Positions 35,501-47,027 of a DNA stretch of 64,000 nt are shown in pieces. This stretch comes from Branchiostoma floridae (Eukaryota > Chordata > Leptocardii > Amphioxiformes > Branchiostomatidae), in the NCBI RefSeq assembly GCF_000003815.2, contig NC_049997.1, positions 16,476,139 to 16,540,138 of the forward strand, read 5' to 3'. Each line of letters opens with the position of its first letter. The first letter of the stretch is position 1. The position numbers were made by a program, and so were the translations under genes. The notes beneath the pieces are model-generated. The model was not told where the DNA came from and did not search any database. It was given only the letters and a program-made list of their open reading frames with translations.

Positions 35501-37640
35501 TTTATAGTATATGAAACGGGCGATATATAGTATATGAAACGGGCGATGCGATCTCTGTGTTCTCTCTCGATCCCAACAGACGAACCATACGTACCGGACG
35601 AATGCGACAAAGACGAAGTGTTCCAGGCACCCTTACTGGGCCGTAGCCGTGTCCACCAGGACAGCGCAGCCTACACAACGTGCACATAGACCCCTACCAC
35701 AACGAGGAAAGTTAACCGAGATCTTTCATTACATGTCTGTGAGACGAGCTGCGTCGCTGGAGGAGTATTGTGCCCTATGCCCTATATCAAGTCGGGAAAG
35801 AGGGAAGCCACACATCACCCAGAACAGCGCAGTCGACAGGAGGAAGGCAACGAGGGGGAGTGCCAGACCAGCAGCAGATCTAGAGCAGCCAATGAATAGC
35901 GCTGCTACAACCATAGTAAACCTAAAACTAGTTCAAGAATTCACTGACTGTTTTGAGTTGATTTATGCCACGACTATGTATTTTAGTGTATATTTGTAAT
36001 AGATAATTTTATATGTACATCAAAGAACCATACATAAGCTAATTAATATCAACCTCAGTATTAACGGACCGATTCAAACCGGATTTGGATGTACGAATGG
36101 AGAAAACCCAATAGAAATATGTAATATATGTGCAAGTATTGTGTATGCAAGCTGTGACCGAAGTTAGTGGGGTCAGAATTATGTAGTAACGTCAGGCCAC
36201 CTTTTACAGTCTCCCGTGCCCAGAGTACGGAAAGCCTAATGTCTCTTTATTCTAGCTGTGCTAATCTTTTAAGCGGAGTCTAAATGACATGGAATTACAC
36301 ATTGGTTTCATGTCTTCTTTGAAATATGTCACTTACTTATCTTACAAAATCAGACTTAAATTAATTCCAAACGACAACCATGTGAAAGCTTGTCATTCCA
36401 TCTTGTAAAATGCGAAAGTATGTCGACAAAAATCTGTGACATATTGGTTTGTTTGATACGCCGAAATTGGAACACGAGATATAATGTATTTGTATGGAAG
36501 AGAGTTCAGTTCAGGAGAGAAAGAGATCGTCAGCTAAGAAGACCGGAGTTAGCGGGTCAGCACTACTAGTATGTGGTAACGTCAAACCCCTCAACAGTCT
36601 TCCGTGTCCAGTGTACTGAAAGCCTTGTCTCTGCGTTCTTCCTTTATTCTAGCACAGTCTTCAAAGCGAAATCTAAACAACATGCAATCCATTGGTTACC
36701 TGACTTGTTTGAAACATGTGACTTATTTACCTTTCAAAATCAGGCTCTACTTAATTCAAAACGACAACCGGTACCACGTGAAAGCACATTATTTCATATT
36801 CTATAAAAAGATATCGACAAAAATCTGTGACATATTGGTCTTCATTATTTTGTTGACCACGTAAAAGCATATCATCCAAAATTGTACCAAAGCTAAAAAA
36901 ATATTCGAAAAAGCTGTGCTATATTGGTCTTTAATGTCTTCTTTAGAATATCTTATTTTTCTACCACTCAAAATAAGGCTCTCTAGAACTCTAAAAGACA
37001 ACCACTTGGAAGCATTTCATTCCATATTGTAAAAAGTAAAAGCTATATAAGTAATAATGGCAAGAACGGGACATATTGGTCTTCATTATGACATTCATAA
37101 ATCATGCGAAACATCTTAATAATCTATAACAGTGTACGGCTTATGATATGCAAGGAGTGCGTCATTCCTGGCTATGTGAAAAGATAGTTCCCTTAAATCA
37201 TTAACTCTGTCACAAAGAATGCCTAAACAAAGAAAATAAACAGTTAGAAATAGTCTTCAAGTAACGTTACCACTGTATCAAAATACGGCACCCCTGAGGT
37301 TTAGCCAAAAATCAATTCCCAAGGGAATGCATTCGTGCAATTTTCTAAATTCTTTCAAAGCGATCGTAATACTGTAGAAAATGCCTCCGTCCCTGAGACG
37401 TCGCCAAAAAACCTCTCCTTGGAGAGTATATGCTTCGTCCCTAGTCTGAGGTTCGGCCGCATTACACACGTTGTGCTGTGAGCCATCGTGCGGGTATGAG
37501 GTGTATTGCAGGCTGAGTTGTGGAAGTTGATGAATCATACAACACTGATCCCCAAAATAAAATAAAAACCGCCGGAGCATCTACTAGCATTGTCTAGAAT
37601 ACCATGTTCGTAATTCTATCCGTGCACCCCACCTTCCCTC
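32578..37640. other. Unresolved region with degenerate tandem repeats
   Basis: No gene supported. Two copies of TATAGTATATGAAACGGGCG lie at 35502-35546. The stretch 36150-37085 consists of three or four diverged copies of a unit of about 300-370 bp (shared blocks include ACGACAACC, AAAATCTGTGACATATTGGT and TTTATTCTAGC). A single TCTCCAAGCAGATGTTAG MITE end lies at 34304. Confidence 0.55.
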
Positions 37641-37795
37641 GGGCGGGACCATTCCAGACAGGGTGATTCTAAAACCGGGCGACTGACAAATCCTTCAATG
37701 CGTTTGCACTCGACTGCCACCAACAGACTCTCTTTAAAATGGATTCATAGACTTGAAAAATTATGTTTATAGTCAGTCTTTGGTGTTAAAACGCA
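37641..37795 (+). promoter_or_regulatory. Upstream conserved block of small Cys-rich gene copy A
   Basis: It shares with copies B, C and E, in order: GCGGGACCATTC, a CGACTGACAAA-like box, TTGCACT, CGACTGCC.CCAACAG, then TTTATAGTCAGTCTTTG.GTTAAAAC. The TTATAGTCAGTC segment resembles a TATA-like run followed by a TCAGT initiator. The block ends about 180 nt before the exon 1 ATG. Confidence 0.6.
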
Positions 37796-37975
37796 TTGTG
37801 CAAGTACATGAGTAAGTAGACCACCCCCTTGGTCGGGTCCTCTCAAGGCACGGCGTTTCACTTTATTTGCAAGTTTTTTGCGTGCGTGTTCGCGTTCGCC
37901 GTGTGCCACGCAACAGCCTGCCACAATCTTCAGAACCATTCCCCCGAATGCTAATTCCTCCGGAAATTATCCGAG

Positions 37976-38116
37976 ATGCAGCAGTCTGACGCGAGGGAAG
38001 ACAGGAAAACCTGTTACAAGTTGTTGGTGACATGCACACAGACATGTTCCAATCCTGGCTGTAGAAAGGTGTATTCTGTGTACCAAAGGGACGACCATTT
38101 GAGGGCAGTTTTGTGA
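37976..38116 (+). pseudogene. Copy A: orphan exon 1 of the small Cys-rich family
   Basis: ATG at 37976 opens MQQSDAREDRKTCYKLLVTC followed by TQTCSNPGCRKVYSVYQRDD and HLRAVL, then TGA. Compared with copies B, C and E, the cysteine at position 36 is Tyr. The last codons before the usual CAG|GTGAGCC donor are deleted (GGGCAGTTTTGTGAG), giving an in-frame stop and a shifted GTGAGT site in a different phase. I found no exon 2 or exon 3 before copy B begins. Probably a broken duplicate. Confidence 0.75.
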
Positions 38117-38329
38117 GTTTTAAACACTTTTTACAGTACGGTTGTTTTTACCGAGTTTCTGCTACTCTGCTACCTATTGCGCCATTGCAGGTGGTATACA
38201 TGTACGTACCAGTAGTGATCCTCGACCAGGCAGATATGTTTAGGGTAGCACGGGATATGTTTTTGTGTGTGTTCCTTCCGTTTGTGTCTAGCAGCCCCCT
38301 TAACTAATAACTGGGGGCGGGGGTATAGA

Positions 38330-38517
38330 TATTCTCCTAGTAGAGGTTGGGATAGGAGTGGCCGGGATTTGATATCGCTCCCTCACCTCACCCGTCTGCC
38401 TCAAAACAGAACTCACTCTTACACCTTGGTGAGGGGAGGGAGCGGCATTGAAGATCCGGCCACTACTACGACCACCCACCACCCCCGCCCCCACACCCGA
38501 ACTCTGCTTGGAGAATA
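38330..38517. mobile_element. Foldback element with TATTCTCC ends
   Basis: The left end TATTCTCCTAGTAGAGGTTG and a right end reading, reversed, TATTCTCCAAGCAGAGTTCG enclose inverted GTGGCCGG and GCTCCCTC.CC blocks and a C-rich centre. The right end matches the TCTCCAAGCAG family. No clear target duplication. Confidence 0.65.
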
Positions 38518-39097
38518 GGTAATCAGACTTAACTACCACCAAACAGCCACCTTAACTATCGGCTGGAGGGGGGTAGGGACTTTTCTAATGAGGGGTCAGA
38601 GGGGGTGGGGGCTTATATATAGGGAACATCAATTGTACTCGAGCTCTATGGTTTATATCGACGGTGTGTCCTCTTTTGTGTCTTGCAGTAACTGGGGGCA
38701 GGCCGCAGGGTTAACAGAGACTTTTGTTTTGATTCAGAGATCATTGAGTGGTAATCTTGAAACCCGTAGATCCTTCAGGTTTAGTGTGTATGTGTGCCCG
38801 TATGGTCGTCGTTTCTTATAAACGAAATTTTCTATTAAGGTTACTGGGTCTAAACAGCAAGTTTAGGGAGCGGTCACATAGGTCGTGCGATCGTCGTCGA
38901 TCGCTATCTTCGGGCATTTTGGAGGACAAAAATAGACGTCTGCTGCAAAGTTCGCCTGACGGCCCCACCCTTTACTAGCGTTGTCTGGAATCGAATGTAG
39001 TACGCAACAGTCTATTGTGTCATACATAACCGCGCGTCGGTTGTCACGGTGCCAATTCACATATTTGCGGCAATTGCAAGTTTCCTCAAACTTGCAC

Positions 39098-39255
39098 AGG
39101 CGGGACCATTCTAGGAAGGGGGGATCCTGAAATCCGACTGACAAACCCTTTAATTCTCTTGCACTGTATCGACAGCCGCCAACAGAACCTCTACAGAAAA
39201 TAATTTATCGAGTAGCGAATAATGTTTATAGTCAGTCTTTGGTGTTAAAACGACT
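39098..39255 (+). promoter_or_regulatory. Upstream conserved block of copy B
   Basis: Same ordered motifs as in copy A: GCGGGACCATTC at the start, CGACTGACAAA, CTTGCACT, CGACAGCCGCCAACAG, and TGTTTATAGTCAGTCTTTGG near the end. Predicted core promoter and 5' UTR of copy B, by conservation among four copies only. Confidence 0.65.
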
Positions 39256-39444
39256 GATCCTTGTGTTTTAGTAAGTATGCCACCTTGGTCGGGTTCCCTC
39301 TTCCTCAATTCTAGTCGCTTTGCCGGATCATATGCGCGAATTCGAAGTCCGCGGCAGCAATTGCAAATCGTATTCGTCGTGAGCCACGCTCGCAAAACAG
39401 CCTGTCACAATCACTAGTAACATTTTTTCTTATTAATATCCGAC

Positions 39445-40427
39445 ATGCAGCAGCCTGACGCGAGGGAAGACAGGAAAACGTGTTACAAGTTGTTGGTGAC
39501 ATGCACACAGACATGTTCCAACCCTGGCTGTAGTAAGGAGTATTCTGTGTGCCAAAGAGCCGACCATCTGCGAGGGCACCACGTTCAGGTGAGCCAGTAT
39601 TTGCTTCATTTCATTTTCAGTCTTTTATGAGTCCTTTACTGCCACAAACATCAATATTTAAAAGTTGTTTCTTTGTCTGAGCCTCTGCTTAATTAGTAAA
39701 AAGAATAACTACTGAAAACCTTCGTATTGTCAAGCGTCCACTCATGAACAGATAATTGCGGCTGTTAATCAACTGGCAGTTGCCGCTGTTACTACCAGTC
39801 TAAATTATAAACATGTTTCAGTATTTTTCCGTATCTTTCTTTGTAAGGGTGCTGCGGTGGCTGTGCCAAACAATACCGGTCCTGTCGCTCAAGAAACACC
39901 GGGAGTCCTGACCGTTACCACCACCTGTCCGTACTGTGGGCACGTCATAGGAGTTCCTGTCTTCTACAGTGGGCATGAAGAACAGGTATGTAAAGAATAG
40001 CGTATCTTTTTCATATCTGCCGATACTAAAGAAAATCTTTCATGTATGAAACGTCAAATAAATATGGCTTGCATGGGTGCTATTACTAGTACTTTGTCAG
40101 TAGCCCAATCGGTGTAACCACACAGTTCTAAAGATTGGATCACGTGGTCCTTTCCTGTATGTTTTGCTGTTTCTTACTTTTCATTGACACAAATAGTGCG
40201 GCATTGATTGTGAACTTTACCATCACGGAACTTTATGGGTTTAGTGTGGCTGTTCGACCCAAAATGCAAGCGAAATATTAATCTATAATAATCACTATCA
40301 TATCGTAACACTCTGGATTTGTAAATACACTTTTAACCTCCAAAGCCGTAAACGTTAACTTGTTTTACAGGTAGGGGACCATGAGACTGACAAGGGGAGT
40401 CCGGTCCGTGAGGAGACTGGACAGTAG
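39445..40427 (+). CDS. Copy B: small Cys/His-rich protein, 112 aa, three exons
   Basis: Exons 39445-39588, 39848-39985 and 40371-40427, all phase 0 at both ends with GT-AG borders (CAG|GTGAGC; TTTCTTTGTAAG|GGT; CAG|GTATGT; TTGTTTTACAG|GTA). Exon 1 carries C13, C20, C24, C29 and C36 (TCTQTCSNPGC) and DHLRGHH. Exon 2 has a Pro/Asn-rich linker, then a CPYCGHV knuckle (C75, C78, H80) and PVFYSGHEEQ. Exon 3 is a charged tail, GDHETDKGSPVREETGQ. There is no signal peptide or membrane segment. The C/H spacing could bind zinc, loosely like TRAF- or Siah-type fingers; that is inference, and I do not recognise the family. An AATAAA lies at about 40696. The start is supported by conservation of MQQ in four copies. 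Confidence 0.85.
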
Positions 40428-41304
40428 TGGACAGGCGTGACCCCCGTACTCTACAAGCAGTCCGGATGATTTTTTATGTGTTTTGATAGAATTTTATTGT
40501 GTGGGCTTTCTATTCTGTACTGTTTCCCTCATGTCCTCGCCCTTTACGGTAACACCTCAACTTATGATCAGACACAGGAAATATTCTGATCATTCAAAAA
40601 ATACTTCTACTTGAAGTCATGAAATCTTTTTTTTGTCCCATGCTGGTCATTGAGTCAAATACAGTTCTAATATGTTTGGATATTGACAACAGATTAATAA
40701 ACTACTTATTAGGGACTTACACTTGTACTGTTCATTCTCGTTTTCGTATGAATTGTTTGTATGTGTTTGTGTTTCACTGCGGAACGTAGGATCAGTTATA
40801 TGACTAATATTTATTGTCTGCTTTTGGCAAAGAATGTATGGCTCTCTTTATGTCATGTACGTCTAAAATGACCGTACATACCGGTGGCAGCCAGTGGCTG
40901 CAACCTTAGGTGAGGAAGACAAGACATCTTCAAGTAAGACGTCCTAGGTCTTTCTCCGTTGCTCAACAGCGTAGGAGAACTACAAGTGTAATATTTATAC
41001 ATGTATGATATTTATTACACTATACTAGGCTTGTGAATTATGTAACAATATAAAAGTTATAAGTGACATTGGCGCTTTGTTTAAAGGTGGTGGGAAGGAG
41101 ACAGTGCGCCGGTTTTGTTGTTTCCAATCACATGTGCCGAGAGACAATAGAGTTCAGACCATGCTTTGGTCAGTCTGTAGTTGGGTGACAGCGTCTGCTG
41201 CGACTGTACAGTCCAATACCAGTACATATGTTATAACCGCGGGGGCAATTGGCATAGTGCACACGGGGAAAAGGAAGTCGCAAGTTGCATAGCAATACGT
41301 CACT

Positions 41305-41465
41305 GGGCGGGACCATTCTGGGGAGGGCGGGATACGGAAGTCCGACTCAGACAAATGCTTCAGTCATTTTGCACTGTGTCGACTGCCGCTAACAGCCCCT
41401 CTTCAAAAAGGATGCATAGAGCAGAAAATATTGTTTAAAGTCCGTGTTTCACGTGAAAACGTCTG
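41305..41465 (+). promoter_or_regulatory. Upstream conserved block of copy C
   Basis: GGGCGGGACCATTC, CGACTCAGACAAA, TTTTGCACT, CGACTGCCGCTAACAG and TTGTTTAAAGTCCGTGTTTC are in the same order as in copies A, B and E. The terminal TATA/initiator-like box is more diverged here. Confidence 0.6.
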
Positions 41466-41663
41466 GTCCAAGTGTTTCAGTATGTGGAATACCCCCCAAT
41501 CATGCGCATACCGTGCCACAGTCTCATCACTGTACGAGTGTATCCGGTGACAACTTCCACCACACCAATACTCAGCGTTTGTCTCGCGTCACGCACACTG
41601 ACAGCCTGTCACAATATTCAGTAACATTCCCCCGAATGATAATTTCTCTGGACAATATCCGAG

Positions 41664-42961
41664 ATGCAGCAGCCTAACGCGAGGGAAGACAGGAAAACTT
41701 GTTACAAGTTGTTGGTGACATGCACACAGACATGTTCCAATCCTGGCTGTAGGAAGGTGAATTCTGTGTGCCAAATTGAAAGGGATGACCATTTGAAGGG
41801 GCATAACGTCCAGGTGAGCCAGTGTTTGCTTCAATTCATTTTCAGTCAGTTCTAGGAGTCTTTTTTGCCCATAAACAGTAATTTTGAAAAGTTGTTTCTT
41901 TGTCTGAGTGTCTGCTTAATTAGTAAAAAGAATAACTACTGAAAACCTGAGTAATGCCAAGCTGTATCAAAGCCTAACATATTTACTCTCCAAGCAGAGG
42001 TTAGGCTCCGGCTGTTTTTTAAACTATTTTTTAGTCGTTTTTATCGGGCTTTCTTTTTTTATTTTATTTTATATATCTTGCTGTGTCAAAACCTAACTTG
42101 GCTGGCGTACTTCAAGAAAAATAAAAAATAAACGATAAAAACGACTAAAAAACGTTAAAAAAACAGCCGGAGCATAACCTCTGCTTGGAGAGTGAACATA
42201 TTAGGAGTGATACAATACACCCACTCATGCATGTATAAAAACACCAGGGGAATATACCTGCCGGGCATATATATCCGAGTAGATGTTGGGGGTACGGGAT
42301 ATGTTTTCCTCTCTAGATCTGTCATTTTCTACGTCAAACAGCCTCCTTGAATAGTGACTGGAGGAGGGGGTCTTTATAGGGAACTTCAAGTGTACTTTGG
42401 ATGAGGATGGCGGTTGTTTATGTTGCTTCCAGCCTAAATAGATGTTTGTTTATTACATGTCCAATATTTCCCGTATCTTTTGCACTGTAAGGGTGCGGTG
42501 ACTATGCTGAACAATACTGGTCCTGTCGCCCAAGAAAGACCGGGACCCCTGACCGTTACCACCACCTGTCCATACTGTGGGCACGTCACATCAGTTCCTG
42601 TCATCTACAGCGGTCATGAGGAACAGGTATGTAAAGACTAACCTATCTCTTATACAATACGGGTGACAGAAAACCTTGCCTGTCACAAGCTTTTTGCTGC
42701 TAAGTACCTTTCAATGACACAAACAGTGTGGTTTTGATTGTGAAAGTTTATAATCTCAGAACTGTATGGGTTCAGTTTGACTGTTCGACCCCAAAATGCA
42801 AGCGAAATATTCATTCTGTAATAATCACTATTAATATTGTAACACTCTGGATGTATAAATACACTTTCAATGTCAAAAGCCATAAATATTAAATTGTTTT
42901 CCAGACAGGCGGCCATGAGACTGACAAGGGGAGTCCGGTCCGTGAGGAGACTGGACAGTAG
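41664..42961 (+). CDS. Copy C: small Cys/His-rich protein, 113 aa, three exons
   Basis: Exons 41664-41813, 42492-42626 and 42905-42961, phase 0 throughout. Exon 1 has a two-codon insertion relative to B (CQIERDDHLKGH). All five exon 1 cysteines and the CPYCGHV motif in exon 2 are kept. The tail GGHETDKGSPVREETGQ is nearly identical to B, and about 200 bp after the stop also match B, so the B-C duplication is young. The 678-bp intron 1 contains a MITE (41984-42194). Confidence 0.85.
41984..42194. mobile_element. TCTCCAAGCAG-family MITE in intron 1 of copy C
   Basis: Left TACTCTCCAAGCAGAGGTTA, right TAACCTCTGCTTGGAGAGT, flanked by an exact 8-bp AACATATT (41976-41983, 42195-42202). The 211-bp interior is a long AT-rich hairpin with inverted TTTTTAGTCGTTTTTATCG arms. 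Confidence 0.92.
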
Positions 42962-43738
42962 TGGACAGACATGACCCCCCGTATACTCCAAGAGTCCGGC
43001 TGATTTTTGATGTGTTTTGATAGAATTTTATTGTGCGGGCTTTCTATTCTGTACTGTTTTCCTCATGTCCTCGCCCTTTACAATAGCACCTCAACTTATG
43101 ATCAGGCAAAGGAAATATTTCTGATCATTTAAAAAATACTTCTGCTTGAAGTGTTGAAATCATTTTGTGGTTCTATATAGACCATCGAGTCAAAGACAGT
43201 CCATCTAGCCCTGCCCTCAAAGAAACAAAATCTTCAGAAGTAAAACTGCCGTACAATTTTAGATAGGAATACTTTGTCCGTAGTGTTACATCATACAAGC
43301 AAAAGAAAATTATTTAAACGTATTTCATACTTTTAAATATCCTAGGTCAATACTTTAATATCTTTTGTTTGATTTTTTTACTCCCTTTATTGGGCAAGTA
43401 ATTTGATTGTTTGATCTGTATTATGTTTTATTTGTTTATTATGTTCAAAGTTTTTGATACCAAGTATGCAATTCGACATATTTAAACAGTTTTAATATGT
43501 TTGGATATTGACAACAGATTGATAAACTAATGATAGAGACTTCTATATACTTATGCTGTCCAATTATTGTTTTGCATAAGTTGTTTGTGTGCCATTGCGG
43601 AACGAAGGATCCGTTATATGACTAATATTTATCGTGTGCTGTTGGCAAAGAAGGCGTGGCTCTCTCTTGTAACTTGTAAATCTTTATGACATGCAAGTCT
43701 ATTAAAAATGACCGTTTCGCACCTTCGATATATGGACC

Positions 43739-43860
43739 TCCTCCGTGGCGCAAGCGGTAACGCAATCCTGCATGCCGTGGATCCGTGGGCGGGGGTTCGA
43801 TCCCTGCTATATGCCGGAAATTGAGTTGTCATCTTGAGTATTGCAGGCTTCCCTTATAAA
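43739..43860 (+). repeat. tRNA-derived SINE-like sequence
   Basis: A-box TGGCGCAAGCGG and B-box GGTTCGATCCC, 45 bp apart, with a T-arm that folds (GCGGG/CCTGC). The acceptor stem and anticodon arm do not fold properly, so it is tRNA-related but not a tRNA gene. Confidence 0.55.
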
Positions 43861-44721
43861 TATACAATACGACATAGTAGTTGTAGCGAGATGAAGCCAG
43901 TGCAGCGGTTGCAACGTTCACCTGACTTATTAGAGGAAGACAAGAAAACCTGTTTCAAGTAAGACTTCCTAGCCTAACTCCATTGCTCAACAATTGCATA
44001 TACTAGGACTACATGAATGAATGAATGAATGAATGGATTTTATTGTTCAACAATCGCACAGGGTATGGCAAGCAATAACAACTAATAGCTATACAGACAA
44101 CGGCACTACTAGGCTACATACATACATACTAATTTTAAGCTAAAAACGTGCATGTACTGAAAACAATGATTGTAATTGTTGAGAAAATAACATACAGCAA
44201 GCACAAGATGTAACCATAAGCTGGTTATGGCATTTTATGCAATTTCTGTAGTCATTTTCAGCTGTGTGGATATAAAGAAAGACAAAAAACAAGTTTCAGC
44301 TTTCAACAAAAAAATGTTTTCTTCATTCAAACATTAAAATCATGCACAGACTATTAATCAGCTAGCATCATATGATGACACTATTATATAATTATTTGGA
44401 TCTCTCTGCTTCATCTCTATATTCCCACAGATTTTGAGTATTCTTATGCACTAGCACATTACCAGCATCATCTGGGAGGGAATCATCAGCAACATTACCC
44501 TCTGACTTCATTGTGAAATAAATAAAGATTGGGAAAATATTGGTGTCTATATCTGTATGTTGTTTGTTTTGTCTTCTCATATGCAAAGCATGGTTACATT
44601 CTAATATGATATGGCAAAACTTCAGACAGCATATCAAAATAATCGCTTCTTTTTTATCTAAAGGTACAGTCTTTTTTTTAAAGTAATCTTAAGTCACACT
44701 GTGAATGAATTGAGGTACTCT

Positions 44722-44870
44722 AAGCACCAGCCTAACAAGAGGGAAGACAGGAACACTTGTTACAAGTTGTTGGTGACATGTTCCAATTCTGGCTGTAGGA
44801 TTCCAGGAGTATTCTGTGTGCCAAAGGGCCGATCATATGCAAGGGCATGCGAGACAGTGTACACTTCCTT
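44722..44870 (+). pseudogene. Copy D: decayed exon 1 of the small Cys-rich family
   Basis: It matches exon 1 from CAGCCTAACAAGAGGGAAGA onward but has no family ATG. It has a 12-bp deletion removing TQTC, a net 4-bp insertion after GGCTGTAGGA that shifts the frame, and no CAG|GTGAGCC donor. Exons 2 and 3 of this copy, 2.2 kb downstream, are intact. Confidence 0.8.
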
Positions 44871-44999
44871 AAAGTTTAAACTGGGTTTAATTTCTGTGAT
44901 TTCCAGTCAGTTTTACGAGGCTTTTCTCCCGCAATCAGCAATTCTGATAAGTTGACTTTGTCCTAAGTTTCATGGTGTGTTACGCCATAGAACGGCTGC

Positions 45000-45415
45000 C
45001 CGACGCGGTTATACAGATACAGTAGCTGGTTTTGTTACACCTATGGGTAATCTCCAAGTAGATCCTACGGTAGCATAAGATAGTATCAAAAGCTGCCAGA
45101 GGAATGCTACCGGCCTTAGAGCGTGTATGCTCCCTTTTGCCGGGTATACTTCTTGACCAGGTTTGATACTATCTTACGGCACCATAGGATCTGCTTGGAG
45201 ATTAACATGTGTGGTTACAACACCTATATAGATACAGAAGCTAGTGCATTACACCGAAGGGTAGTTAGACCGGCTATACAGATACAGAAGCTGGTGTGTT
45301 TTTATTAAGTTATTGTTCTCCAATACAGTGGAAGGTAAGGCGAAACTCTACACCGAAGGGTGGTTATACCGCGGCTATACAGATACAGATACAGAAGCTA
45401 GTGTGTTACACCGAA
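45000..45415. repeat. Minisatellite of ATACAGATACAG-containing units
   Basis: Four irregular units share TATACAGATACAG.AGCTGGT and TTACACCGAAGGGT (at about 45010, 45225, 45275 and 45376). They are interrupted by the MITE at 45048-45204. Confidence 0.65.
45048..45204. mobile_element. TCTCCAAGCAG-family MITE
   Basis: Left TAATCTCCAAGTAGATCCTA, right TAGGATCTGCTTGGAGATTA, 157 bp, with inner inverted GATAGTATCAAA / TTTGATACTATC. No clear duplication of flanking bases. Confidence 0.85.
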
Positions 45416-45943
45416 GACTGGACTGTACTTCCGGTCATATCGTCCTTACGAGAAACAAGAAATCTTTTTAAAAAAGCTGTGCCTTGCCGCGTGGTAGGAA
45501 TATCGTCAGGAAAAGCAAGGAGGTTAAAGAATCACTTTAACCTCCTTGGGAAAAGGTAGGTCGGCACTTCAAGCCCGGCAAGGCAAAATGCTGTGCCTTG
45601 GCGTGCAGTAAGGAGAATTTTGAGCAAAAATACCGCAGAATTATGGTTAGAAAACCCAAGGAGCTTTTATCCTTGGAAAACCCCACATTTTATTATTTCA
45701 GGGGTCCCTGGTCCAATTTAAAAGAAATAATAAGTGTACCGTCCAAAATAAGAACGTAGCGGGTGGATTCTGCGGCTGAAAAAAATAAACGTAACTGTTA
45801 CCTAAACATGCACTCTTGAAAATGCAGACCAAAAAGTCCCAAAGGTGGGTTTTCATGGTTCTGGTCGCATGACGAAAATATTCTTATATCAAATGGATGT
45901 TATAAAAAGGTAAAAGGACAATTGAAAAAAAAAAAAAACTTTC

Positions 45944-46010
45944 ACTAGGCGGGTTCGAACCGGGGTCGGCAGTGTGGCGACTAATCACGCTAACCACTAC
46001 GCCATGCTAA
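45944..46010 (-). repeat. tRNA-like sequence with a downstream Pol III-type T run
   Basis: On the minus strand, A-box TGGCGTAGTGGTTAGC and B-box GGTTCGAACCC are spaced as in a tRNA, and a run of at least ten T follows a few bases after the end. The acceptor stem and part of the T-stem do not pair, so I call it a tRNA-derived repeat or tRNA pseudogene. Confidence 0.5.
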
Positions 46011-46864
46011 CATTCACAGTAGCAATTTGTATTAACAGGTATCCAAATCTAAGGCATAACTTGAATACGTCCGTTCATTCCAAGATTCAAAGATTCTAAT
46101 GTCTAATCCTCCGAAAAATGTCTAAACAACTGTTACTTATGTGAAAAGTTTGTAATGAGACGAGAGCCTGGCAAAATAATGTCGGGAAAGGCATGTTACA
46201 AGCTCTGATTGGCTGGCTGGAATCTCAGTGTGTCAATAGCCTGTTTAGGCTATAGGCACACTCAGTGTGTCAATAGCCACAGCGATATAACAAAATGATC
46301 CTAAATATTATCTATTGCGACTTCTCGTGTGACGTTTTGAGCTGGCGCTCTCCTAAACTCACGTTAGCGTTTTGCTGCGGTCTCGGAAGGCCTCTCCAAC
46401 GTTTTGATGACGTCATGGCTACTTATATATTCACATACAATTTATTAGCCTGATTTGGAAATTGTTTCATCTTTATGAATAGCTAATGCAATTCTTGTTG
46501 CGAGATAATGCACTTGATTTTATGTCACTCCAAATGAATTTGGAATTTTACCATACAAACGCTTCATTTATTCAATGTAACCAAATATTAAATGCTTTTA
46601 GAACCGACCGCAAACAGAAACAAATACGTAAAATGGACGGTTTAAAATTCAACAGGGATGTACCATTGTCTGCCTGAGCCGTCAAACTTGTCCATGAGAA
46701 AGGCGATTTGGAAGGGCCTTTGAAAGGGTCTTTGGAAGAGCAAGGTTAACAGGTCCGTCTGTCCGTCCAAGGAAGAAAGCTGGCGTAAAGCCTTGCCTGG
46801 CGGCAAGGCAAAAATCACTACTACGCTCTACCATCTGTATATGTACACTACACGTTCAAGATGC

Positions 46865-47000
46865 TAGTCTCCAAGCAGACCGGTGTCTTAGAGATAGTGT
46901 CAAAGCTGGCCAAGAAGTATAGCCGGCCAACTTGAGTCAAACGGGCACCGGCTATACTCCTTGGCCAGCTTTGTTACTATCTCTAAGCCACCGGAGACTA
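46865..47000. mobile_element. TCTCCAAGCAG-family MITE next to copy D exon 2
   Basis: Left TAGTCTCCAAGCAGACCGGT, right ACCGGAGACTA with a shorter arm, flanked by an exact 8-bp CAAGATGC (46857-46864, 47001-47008). It ends 27 bp before the first base of copy D exon 2. Confidence 0.9.
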
Positions 47001-47027
47001 CAAGATGCCTTGTATCTTTGCTTTTAG

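Larger units (their letters stand above)
42962..47027. other. Spacer between copies C and D with repeats
   Basis: The downstream flank of C matches that of B up to about 43,980 (end block CAAGTAAGAC.TCCTAG). Then follow a tRNA-like SINE head (43739), a (GAAT)n run at 44021 that may be the tail of a minus-strand retroelement, the decayed exon 1 of copy D, a 45,000-45,415 minisatellite, a perfect 13-bp-stem hairpin at 45517-45547 (AAGGAGGTTAAAG arms), and a minus-strand tRNA-like sequence near 46,000. The open frame at 44392-44637 has no recognisable domain. Confidence 0.6.

Noticed and set aside
37278-37580. A 100-codon minus-strand frame beside copy A
   Set aside because: It includes a GCCTCCG...GTCGCCAAAAAAC block also seen at about 13665, so it is probably repeat-derived.
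44392-44637. An 81-codon minus-strand frame after a (GAAT)n run
   Set aside because: It could be a retroelement remnant, but no reverse-transcriptase or other motif can be seen.
43739-46010. Two true tRNA genes (A- and B-boxes at 43,740 and near 46,000)
   Set aside because: The acceptor stems do not pair and the anticodon arms do not fold normally, so they are tRNA-derived repeats.
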